Shown: piece after piece, positions 49,277-57,602 of the stretch
How positions within the stretch are numbered: the stretch's first letter is position 1
Layout of the letters: the number at the start of each line of letters is the position of its first letter
Origin: an uncultured Alphaproteobacteria bacterium
GTDB taxonomy: Bacteria > Pseudomonadota > Alphaproteobacteria > Rhodobacterales > Rhodobacteraceae
Direction of reading: 5' to 3'
Assembly (NCBI GenBank): GCA_902540655.1
Contig: CACBNQ010000005.1
Span: 1 to 64,000, forward strand
Length of the DNA: 64,000 nt
The notes under the pieces: model-generated
Seen by the model: the letters and a program-made list of their open reading frames with translations, nothing else
Databases searched by the model: none
Told to the model about the DNA's origin: nothing
Translations under genes and position numbers: made by a program

Positions 49277-49948
49277 ATGAAAGCGTTAGTATTTGACCTT
49301 GATGGGACTCTAGTAGATACAAAATACGATATGCTTGATGCTGGAAATTTGGTGTTTAAAAGTCAGGGGTGGGCAACAAGGCTTAAAGGGTTTAGAGGTC
49401 TGCAAATTGCAATTCAAGGTGGGCGAGCAATATTGCGTCATGGATTACAAGAAGAGGGTATAACTTTCAACGACAATTCATTAAAAGAGTATTATAATGT
49501 ATACCTTAATAACTATAATAAAATACTAGACAATTCGTCGCGAAGTTATGATGGAGTATTTGATACTCTCTCAAACCTTCGGTCGATGGGAGTTAAACTA
49601 GGGCTTTGCACAAATAAACCAGAAAAACACGCGCGGGAACTTTTGAAAAGGTTACAATTAATAGAATTCTTTGGTGACTCTTTTATTGGATCAGATACTG
49701 TCGGCGTGGCAAAACCAGATCCTAAGCCTCTTTTGGAAGCGATATATAGACTTAATAAAAAACCTGAAGACGTTTTTTTTGTTGGTGATACAAACACGGA
49801 CGCAGACGCAGCCAAAAATGCCAAAGTGGATTTTATTTTTTGTCAATATGGCCATGGCAGAATCTATAAATTAGCTAAGGGTGAGAGTGCTGCTTTCAAA
49901 ATAGAAACCTTTTCAGATTTAAACAATATTTATGAAGATAAACCTTGA
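49277..49948 (+). CDS. HAD-superfamily phosphatase (phosphoglycolate phosphatase-like)
   Basis: ORF 223 aa; LVFDLDGTLVDT, LGLCTNKPEKHARELL, KPDPKPLLEAI, FVGDTNTDADAAKNA. Confidence 0.92.
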   Translation: MKALVFDLDGTLVDTKYDMLDAGNLVFKSQGWATRLKGFRGLQIAIQGGRAILRHGLQEEGITFNDNSLKEYYNVYLNNYNKILDNSSRSYDGVFDTLSNLRSMGVKLGLCTNKPEKHARELLKRLQLIEFFGDSFIGSDTVGVAKPDPKPLLEAIYRLNKKPEDVFFVGDTNTDADAAKNAKVDFIFCQYGHGRIYKLAKGESAAFKIETFSDLNNIYEDKP

Positions 49949-49999
49949 TGTTAAACAGTAATTTTAATATGTATTAATAACAAAACTGCGGAGCTCATT

Positions 50000-50659
50000 A
50001 TGAAAAAATCAAACCCTTTAGTTATTATAATTGCCCTTTTACTTAGCGTGACTTCGGCCTTTTCTCAAGCTCGTGTCAGTGCAGGATTATCCTACGGTTC
50101 ATTTAATTATGACATCTCTGGAACAAAGTATACAGGTGATGGTGGTGTTTTAAACCTAGATGGTCAATTATCACCCTCAATTACCTATAGTTTGAGCATG
50201 AGTGACGGTAAATTGGACGATCGAGTCCTAAGCAACAGCGAAGGTTCTATAACTTATAACATTTATCCAAATATCGGAGTTCATTTTATGGGCTCACAAA
50301 TTGAACTTGCAGCAGTTAAGGAAACTGACACATCCCTTGGCTTTTCCTACAACATTATTACTCCTACTTTGGGCATTAATATATTCGCCGGTAGTGATAT
50401 CAATAATTATGGCAAGTTTTATACTTATGGTACGAAAATAAATTTAGGTGTTGCACGAGGTAGTAGCTTAATTCTTAGCTATAAGACAGAAGATAGAAAA
50501 CAGAAAGCGACTACAATGGATGCAAGATTTGTATATGACTTATCATCAAACCTCGGTTTGAACCTTGGCTATAAATCAACTGAGACGAAAAATGCCGCTG
50601 GTACAGCTGTCGTTCTCAAAGGAAATACAACCTACGCTGGTATAATATATAGGTTTTAA
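50000..50659 (+). CDS. secreted/outer-membrane beta-barrel-like protein
   Basis: ORF 219 aa; signal peptide MKKSNPLVIIIALLLSVTSAFSQ, alternating beta-strand pattern, C-terminal AGIIYRF ending in an aromatic residue. Confidence 0.7.
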   Translation: MKKSNPLVIIIALLLSVTSAFSQARVSAGLSYGSFNYDISGTKYTGDGGVLNLDGQLSPSITYSLSMSDGKLDDRVLSNSEGSITYNIYPNIGVHFMGSQIELAAVKETDTSLGFSYNIITPTLGINIFAGSDINNYGKFYTYGTKINLGVARGSSLILSYKTEDRKQKATTMDARFVYDLSSNLGLNLGYKSTETKNAAGTAVVLKGNTTYAGIIYRF

Positions 50660-50664
50660 CTGAT

Positions 50665-50738
50665 GCGGGTGTAGCTCAATGGTAGAGCAGCAGCCTTCCA
50701 AGCTGAATACGTGGGTTCGATTCCCATCACCCGCTCCA
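50665..50738 (+). tRNA. tRNA-Gly (TCC)
   Basis: gcgggtgtagctcaatggtagagcagcagccttccaagctgaatacgtgggttcgattcccatcacccgctcca; anticodon loop cttccaa. Confidence 0.95.
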
Positions 50739-50760
50739 AAAACTTTAATAAGTTAAATAA

Positions 50761-51609
50761 TTGAGCAAAGTTGAACTAGAAATACATGGTAAGATAGCAC
50801 GCATTTACCTTAATAGGCCTCAGGTGCTTAATGCTATAGATACAGAACTTCCCTATCTTTTGTCCAAAGCTGTTAAAGAAGCAAATGATAATGATGAAGT
50901 TCACGTAATCATTCTTGCTGGTAGGGGGGAGGCCTTCTGTGCGGGGTATGATCTAACCGCTTTTGCTCAAGAGAAAAAAAATCCCCTAATACAGAAAATG
51001 CCTTGGGATCCCATAAAGGATTACAGGTTCATGTGGAAAAATAATGAACATTTCATGTCATTATTTCATTGCTTGAAGCCGGTGATATGTAAAATCCATG
51101 GAATAGGGGCTTTTGCAGGAGGATCCGATATTGCTCTTTGCAGTGACTTCATTTTTATGGAGAATGATGCCCGAATAGGTTACATGCCAAGCCGAGTGTG
51201 GGGTACTCCAACTACCGCAATGTGGATGTATCGTCTTGGCCCCGAAAAAGCTAAGAGAATGCTATTCACAGGTGATAAAATCTCCGGTTTAGAAGCCGAA
51301 AAACTTGGTTTAGTATTAAAGGCAGCTTCAAAGGAAGCGCTTGACGATGAGGTTGATAGTTTCGCGATGCGCATGACTACCGTTCCCCTGAACCAGTTGG
51401 CTATGCAGAAAATCTTGATAAACCAAGCTATTGAGTCAATGGGACTTCTAAATAGCCAAAAATTTGCCACTATTTTCGATGGTATATCCAGGCATTCTCC
51501 TGAAGGACTAAATTTTAAAAAAATGTCAGAGGAATATGGTTGGAAAAAAGCGGTCAAAGAGAGAGATAATGGAACGTATGATTGGACTAAAGACAGGTCA
51601 TCTAACTAG
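50761..51609 (+). CDS. enoyl-CoA hydratase/isomerase (crotonase) family
   Basis: ORF 282 aa (TTG start); RIYLNRPQVLNAIDTELPYLL, IILAGRGEAFCAGYDL, KIHGIGAFAGGSDIALCSDF. Confidence 0.92.
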   Translation: MSKVELEIHGKIARIYLNRPQVLNAIDTELPYLLSKAVKEANDNDEVHVIILAGRGEAFCAGYDLTAFAQEKKNPLIQKMPWDPIKDYRFMWKNNEHFMSLFHCLKPVICKIHGIGAFAGGSDIALCSDFIFMENDARIGYMPSRVWGTPTTAMWMYRLGPEKAKRMLFTGDKISGLEAEKLGLVLKAASKEALDDEVDSFAMRMTTVPLNQLAMQKILINQAIESMGLLNSQKFATIFDGISRHSPEGLNFKKMSEEYGWKKAVKERDNGTYDWTKDRSSN

Positions 51610-52495
51610 AAGGTTTTTTCTTTTCTCTGTAGAGGATAAATAGAGTAGAGCCAACGATAAAAAAAGAACCAATTAAAAAGTTCAAATCGATTTTTTCATT
51701 AAATACTAATAACCCAATCAATACCCCTATTGGAATGGTAGTATAATGTACTGGAGCAAGGGACGAAGCGGATGCATACGTATGGCTTAAGGCCATAAAT
51801 ATTTGCTGTGCGCTTGCCATTACCCCGATTATAAACAGCATGATCCATATCTCAATTGAGATATCATTGAGCGTCAGAGCTGATATACAATATGTACTGA
51901 ATATTATTGAGCCAAATAAATTATACCAAAATGCAGTTGCGACAGCATTTTCAGTCATGCCTAGCCTTCTTAGGGCAACAAACATGATAGAGGCAAACAG
52001 GGTACCAAGAAAAATATAGAGAAGACCGACACTATACCATCCTTCAGCGTCTGGATTAATTATTATTACAGCACCTGATAAACCTACAAGTATTGCAGAC
52101 CATCTAAAGAAGCCCACTTTTTCGCCAAGAAACAGAATTGAAAGCATACAAATAAAAATTGGCATCACTTGTGATAAGGCAAGTGCTTTGCTTATATCTA
52201 AATGAATTACCGATAGATACCAAAAAGATAATCCTAATAAACCGGCAACACTACGGAGAGACATTACTTTTTTATTTTTTATTTTAAAGTAATGTGTGCC
52301 ACCAATCTTTAGACCTATAATTAATAATATCGGTAAGCAGAATAAATATCTAAACATTAGCACGATAAATAAAGAAACGTCGCTCGAAAAATATTTTATA
52401 ATTGCAACAATCGAAGTACCTACAACTATTTCTAAAAATAAAAAAAGTGCACCTAGAAAATAAGAGTCTCTTGAATATACTAGAGGTTCATTCAA
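51602..52495 (-). CDS. EamA/DMT-family transporter
   Basis: ORF track 51602..52570; likely TTG start near 52495 to avoid overlap with the P450. Ten-helix-like hydrophobic profile; SVAGLLGLSFWYLSVIHLDISKALALSQVMPIF. Confidence 0.85.
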   Translation of the reverse strand: MNEPLVYSRDSYFLGALFLFLEIVVGTSIVAIIKYFSSDVSLFIVLMFRYLFCLPILLIIGLKIGGTHYFKIKNKKVMSLRSVAGLLGLSFWYLSVIHLDISKALALSQVMPIFICMLSILFLGEKVGFFRWSAILVGLSGAVIIINPDAEGWYSVGLLYIFLGTLFASIMFVALRRLGMTENAVATAFWYNLFGSIIFSTYCISALTLNDISIEIWIMLFIIGVMASAQQIFMALSHTYASASSLAPVHYTTIPIGVLIGLLVFNEKIDLNFLIGSFFIVGSTLFILYREKKKPSS

Positions 52496-52499
52496 TTGT

Positions 52500-53657
52500 T
52501 CACCATTCGCATTCAAGAGATGTAATGCCTCTAAACGCCCAACCGTCAAACTCGTACCTTTCTTTATCAACCAATTTTAATTTGGGGAATGCTGCGAATA
52601 GTTTTGGTAAAGCCACTAAGCTTATCATAGTGCTGGCTATAGATGCACCAGCGCAATAGTGTGGTCCTGCTCCGAAATGTATTGATTTTGAACAATCTCG
52701 TTCTAGATAGAACTCATCAGAATTACTGAACACTTTTTCGTCTCTGTTGGCAGACGAAAACATTAGAAAGACTCTGTCGCCTTTTTTAAAAGCAACATTT
52801 TTATATACAAAATCTTGCGCTATTTCCCTTGGAGACATTCCAATAGGCGACATCCAACGACAATATTCATTAAATAATTGCTCCCAATTATCCTTTTCTA
52901 GTAACTGCTCTTTTAATCCAAAATTTAAAGCAGCCCATATACATCCAGCTATTGCATCACGAGGTTCATTTTGTCCTCCAGAAATAGCTAACTTTATATT
53001 GGCACTAATCTGACTTCGACTTAGGTTACCTTCCATCATTGTACTTAACAATGAGAAATCAGATGTCGTCTGTATTTTATCAATCATTTCATCGATATGC
53101 GTGTCTATGCTTTTTGTGCAATTACTACAATATTCTTCAATCTCCTTATTCCCAGTATAATTTGAACAACCGTCGATCATACCTTGACTAACTCTATCCA
53201 TTTCAACGGGCGTCATGTTTGTTAGACCAGTAACTAATTTCAAACACTCAGCCGATAACTCCCTCGCATATAGGGTCAAAAGATCCCCAGATTTCATGAA
53301 TTTAATTTTGTTAACTATCTTATCAGCGATAGTCCCAAATTTTTCTCTCCAGTGATCCCTCGACGTTTTTGGGGAAATTGACTTAAATATTGTTTTTCTT
53401 TCATTTAAATGATCTTCTCCATCTTTTCGCATCATGTTCTGACCCATTAAGACTGTCATTAGTCCTTCGGGCTGAACAGAAGAAAATACATTTGTATTCT
53501 TTTCACACTCATAGATTGAATCTCTATCACAAATCATGGTTGCTTTAACTTGAGGGACAAAACAAATAGGGTTAGAAGCACGCATTTCTTTTAGGTCAGG
53601 ATACGGATTGCGCTTAAAATCTGAGATATCTATATTGCGAATTGGTTTTTCTGGCAT
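52500..53657 (-). CDS. cytochrome P450
   Basis: ORF 385 aa; ISGGQNEPRDAIAG (I-helix region), heme-binding IHFGAGPHYCAGASIA. Confidence 0.95.
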   Translation of the reverse strand: MPEKPIRNIDISDFKRNPYPDLKEMRASNPICFVPQVKATMICDRDSIYECEKNTNVFSSVQPEGLMTVLMGQNMMRKDGEDHLNERKTIFKSISPKTSRDHWREKFGTIADKIVNKIKFMKSGDLLTLYARELSAECLKLVTGLTNMTPVEMDRVSQGMIDGCSNYTGNKEIEEYCSNCTKSIDTHIDEMIDKIQTTSDFSLLSTMMEGNLSRSQISANIKLAISGGQNEPRDAIAGCIWAALNFGLKEQLLEKDNWEQLFNEYCRWMSPIGMSPREIAQDFVYKNVAFKKGDRVFLMFSSANRDEKVFSNSDEFYLERDCSKSIHFGAGPHYCAGASIASTMISLVALPKLFAAFPKLKLVDKERYEFDGWAFRGITSLECEW

Positions 53658-53856
53658 ACTTCCTCAAGCAAATCATGAGTTTCAATCCGGTTCAATTAAA
53701 ATCAGCTTTGTTAGTTAAGATTGTCTTGGATTTAATGAATATTTCACTATTTATCATTAGGTACATTGAAGTTTCATCCCTACAATATCTTTCTTGTACG
53801 GGCAGCTCTCAGTAACAAACTAGAGAATACTAAACCTTGCATTACTTTTTGGAGAA

Positions 53857-55632
53857 ATGAGATTAAAGACAGTGGATAAAAAAGACAGAAATTTTCAAAA
53901 TCCAAAAGGCTATCAGTTAAAGTATCTTTTTAAATTAATTTTTATGCCACACTTATTTTGGGCAATGGGAGCTCTTGTATTTCTCCTAATTACGGTTCTT
54001 GTAACGTTATCACTTCCATTAATGGTACGCTATATTGTTGACGGATATACATTCAATGTCGAAACCGGTCAAAAATATCTTTTCATAAGTTGTGCCTTGG
54101 TAGCAGTAGCAGCTTTGGGGACGGCTATTCGTTTTTATTTAGTAACATTACTTGGAGAACGATTGGTTTCTGACCTCAGGCAGGAGTTATTCGATAAGAT
54201 AATTAATTTAAGCCCAAGTTTTTTTGAGAAAAATTTGACGGGTGATTTAGTGTCCAGAATAAATGCAGATACAACTCTTGTACAAAGCGTTGCTGGATCC
54301 ACACTATCTCTTGCTATCAGAAATACATTGCTATTCTTGGGGGGGATAGTATTGATGTTCTCTACATCTATAAAATTAGCCTCATTTTCTCTTCTTATTA
54401 TCCCTCTAATAGTTTTTCCCTTATTATATTTTGGAAGATTCTTACGAAAGCTATCCCGTCAAACACAGGATAAACTGGCCACCAGTGCAGGTCTAGCATC
54501 TGAATACATTTTTGCCGCAACAACAATTCAAACAAATAGTTATCAAGATCATGCAGTAAAGGAATATAACAAATTAATTGAGGAAAGTTATCTGAAATCA
54601 AAAACTCGTGTTTTTGCAAGATCAATTATGATTTTTCTAGTTGTTATTTTGGTTTTTTTAGCTATTTCTTTTGTTGTTTGGGCAGGCCTCAAGGACGTTG
54701 AGAATGGCAGTTTTTCTATTGGTGAATTGCTTCAATTTTGTCTTTACTCTTTGGTTGTGGGAGTGAGTGTTGGAGCGATAACGGAAACCTATGGAGAGAT
54801 CAATAAATTTCTAGGTGCCTTGGATAGAATAGGAGAAATTTTAAATACACTAGATCCGGTAGAAGAGCCCCCCAATCCAATTCCAATGAAAACTCCAATA
54901 AATGGGTCTATTAGATTTAATAAAGTTGAATTTTCGTATCCAATGAGAAAAGAAAATCTTGCTCTGGAAATTGAAAAACTCACTATACATAAAAATGAAA
55001 AGGTTGCTCTAGTAGGTCTGTCAGGGGCAGGAAAGACAACCTTCTTTCAACTAATACAAAGGCTATATGATACTGATCAAGGCTCAATTTTGTTCGATAC
55101 TTACCCCATTAATAAGGTTTCAAAATCGTATTTGAGGAAGCATATAGCCTATGTTCCCCAGGAGCCTGTTATTTTTTCTAAATCAGTGGTCGATAATATT
55201 CGTGTAGGAAGGGTTAATGCTTCATTAGAAGAGGTTGAAAAGGCTGCAAGGCTAGCTTGTGTGGAAAAATTCATAAAAGACTTGCCACAGGGATACGAAA
55301 CCCTTTTGGGTGAAAGAGGAATACTGATTTCGGTTGGTCAAAAACAAAGAATAGCCATTGCACGAGCGATATTAAGAGACTCTCCAATTCTTCTGCTTGA
55401 TGAAGCAACTTCTTCTTTGGATGCGATATCAGAAAATGCAATAAAGACAGCAATTGATAATGTTTCTGGTAATAAGACAATAATTGTAATTGCTCACCGC
55501 CTTTCAACGGTAAAAAACGCAGATAGAATAATCTTTCTTGAAAAAGGAAAGATTGTGAACGAGGGCTCGCACAGAGAATTGATGAGAACGAATAAAAAGT
55601 ATAAAAAATTGGCTGAGCTGCAATTCTTGTAA
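53857..55632 (+). CDS. ABC exporter (MsbA-like half-transporter) with altered signature motif
   Basis: ORF 591 aa; Walker A GLSGAGKTTFFQL, Walker B PILLLDEATSSLD, H-loop IVIAHRLSTV. The signature region reads ILISVGQKQRIAIARA. Confidence 0.93.
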   Translation: MRLKTVDKKDRNFQNPKGYQLKYLFKLIFMPHLFWAMGALVFLLITVLVTLSLPLMVRYIVDGYTFNVETGQKYLFISCALVAVAALGTAIRFYLVTLLGERLVSDLRQELFDKIINLSPSFFEKNLTGDLVSRINADTTLVQSVAGSTLSLAIRNTLLFLGGIVLMFSTSIKLASFSLLIIPLIVFPLLYFGRFLRKLSRQTQDKLATSAGLASEYIFAATTIQTNSYQDHAVKEYNKLIEESYLKSKTRVFARSIMIFLVVILVFLAISFVVWAGLKDVENGSFSIGELLQFCLYSLVVGVSVGAITETYGEINKFLGALDRIGEILNTLDPVEEPPNPIPMKTPINGSIRFNKVEFSYPMRKENLALEIEKLTIHKNEKVALVGLSGAGKTTFFQLIQRLYDTDQGSILFDTYPINKVSKSYLRKHIAYVPQEPVIFSKSVVDNIRVGRVNASLEEVEKAARLACVEKFIKDLPQGYETLLGERGILISVGQKQRIAIARAILRDSPILLLDEATSSLDAISENAIKTAIDNVSGNKTIIVIAHRLSTVKNADRIIFLEKGKIVNEGSHRELMRTNKKYKKLAELQFL

Positions 55633-55688
55633 TGCTTGAACTTTTTTTTTAAAGTAATATGCTTTGAGCGTTACGTTATAAGAAAAAT

Positions 55689-57602
55689 ATGGGGGGAACA
55701 ATGTTAAAATGGGATTCAACAGAGAATGCTGATAAAATAGCAGCAGAGATGCCCTTTGAAAAAAGGTTTGAAGCAAAGAGTGTCTACTCCATGCTTTCCA
55801 GAACTGTAATCAAATATTCAGGTCGCCCAGCTGTGTCATTCCAAATTGATGCTGGTCCAAAAAGCGGGTCCGAAACTCTCAACTGGGGGCAATTACTCGG
55901 AAAGGTTACACAGGCAGCTAACGGTTTTAAATCACTTGGAATTGGGAAAAAAGATAAAGTCGCTTACATTCTGCCTAATTGTAGTGAAGCGGTTATTACA
56001 TTTTTGGCGGGATCCACAGCAGGAATAGTCGTTCCAATGAGCCCATTGCTTGAACCTGACCAAATGGCAGGGATATTAAATCTCGCCGAAGTAAAAGTTG
56101 TTGTAACCCTAAAATCGTTGCCCAAAACAGACGTTGCTCAGAAGGTAGCTCTAGCTTTAGAGAAAGCTCCAGCCGTTACACATCTAGTAGAAGTTGACTT
56201 GGTCAGGTATTTAAAATTTCCAAAAAGTGTAATCGCCCCGCTTATAAGACCAAAAGTTAAAGGAAATCATGGTGCAGTTACTTTATCATTTGAAGATATG
56301 TTGGCGTCTCAATCATCGTCATCATTAACGTTTAAAGATGACGGTGAAGATAGAACGGCTGCCATGTTTCATACTGGGGGCACGACTGGTACCCCAAAAC
56401 TAGCACAGCATTCATTTACCGGTATGCTCTATCAAGGATGGGGAATGAACCGAGCATTGACTTCATGGAGTGAGAAAGAATCCGTTTTATGTCCGCTACC
56501 CATGTTTCACGTTTTTGCCGCATACCCTAATGTTATGGCATGTGTAGCATCAGGGGCACACATTATTTTTGTAACGCCTCAAGGTTATCGTGGTGAAGGT
56601 GTATTTGACAACTTTTGGTCTCTGGTAGAGAAATGGAAAGCTTCTTTTATTACAATTGTGCCCACCGCAGCAGCTGAGCTAATGCAAAGACCCATAAATG
56701 CTGACGTTTCATCATTAAAATACGCTTTGTGCGGGTCTGCCCCCTTACCACAAGACTTATTTAAGAAGTTTGAAGCCTCTACTGGAATTAAGATTATAGA
56801 GGGTTATGGAATGACCGAAGCCACTTGCTTAGTATCAGGAAACCCAGTTGATGGTGGTATTAGGAAAATAGGATCAGTAGGAATTCCTTTTCCTTACACT
56901 AAAGTAAAAATTGCCAAAGAGGGTTCTGATCTAAAAAAGATAAAAACATGTAAGGTAGATGAGATTGGAGAGGTTTGTGTTGCTAACCCTGGAGTTATTC
57001 CTGGTCAAACCTACACTGATATTAAAAAGAACAATGACCTCTTCTACGAGACTGACTTTCTTAGAACAGGTGATTTGGGGTATCTTGATAACGATGGTTA
57101 TCTTTATATTACAGGTCGGGCAAAAGATTTAATCATAAGGGGTGGTCATAACATTGATCCAGCATTAGCGGAAGAAGCAATAGCCTCTCATCCGGCTGTA
57201 GCAATGGTAGGAGTGGTTGGTCAACCTGACGCAAGGCTAGGGGAAGTGCCTTGTGCTTATGTTGAGTTAGTAAAAGGAGAACATTTAGAAGTTTCAGATT
57301 TATTAGAACATGCTAAGAATAATATAGGTGAGAGAGCAGCCATTCCTAAAGATGTTGATATAGTAGAAGAGATGCCGAAGACTCCTATAGGAAAAGTCTT
57401 TAAACCAGAGCTTAGAAAAAGAGCTATAAAGAGATGTTTTGATAATGCTATGGCAAAAGCGGGTATTTCCTCGGAAGTCGTGGAAGTAATTGATCATCCA
57501 CAAAAAGGCCTTACAGCTATGATTAAAAAAAACGGCGTCAATGATACAAAGGAGATCGGGAAAACCTTAGACAAGTTTATTTATCCTTGGGAGGCAATTT
57601 AA
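55689..57602 (+). CDS. AMP-binding acyl-CoA synthetase
   Basis: ORF 637 aa; MFHTGGTTGTPKLAQHS, EGYGMTEATCLVSGNP, LRTGDLGYLDNDGYLYITGRAKDLIIRGGHNIDP, TPIGKVFKPELRK. Confidence 0.93.
   Translation: MGGTMLKWDSTENADKIAAEMPFEKRFEAKSVYSMLSRTVIKYSGRPAVSFQIDAGPKSGSETLNWGQLLGKVTQAANGFKSLGIGKKDKVAYILPNCSEAVITFLAGSTAGIVVPMSPLLEPDQMAGILNLAEVKVVVTLKSLPKTDVAQKVALALEKAPAVTHLVEVDLVRYLKFPKSVIAPLIRPKVKGNHGAVTLSFEDMLASQSSSSLTFKDDGEDRTAAMFHTGGTTGTPKLAQHSFTGMLYQGWGMNRALTSWSEKESVLCPLPMFHVFAAYPNVMACVASGAHIIFVTPQGYRGEGVFDNFWSLVEKWKASFITIVPTAAAELMQRPINADVSSLKYALCGSAPLPQDLFKKFEASTGIKIIEGYGMTEATCLVSGNPVDGGIRKIGSVGIPFPYTKVKIAKEGSDLKKIKTCKVDEIGEVCVANPGVIPGQTYTDIKKNNDLFYETDFLRTGDLGYLDNDGYLYITGRAKDLIIRGGHNIDPALAEEAIASHPAVAMVGVVGQPDARLGEVPCAYVELVKGEHLEVSDLLEHAKNNIGERAAIPKDVDIVEEMPKTPIGKVFKPELRKRAIKRCFDNAMAKAGISSEVVEVIDHPQKGLTAMIKKNGVNDTKEIGKTLDKFIYPWEAI

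Noticed and set aside
55271-55776. Minus-strand ORFs 55271..55507 and 55504..55776
   Set aside because: Antisense to the ABC exporter NBD and acyl-CoA ligase start; low-complexity composition.
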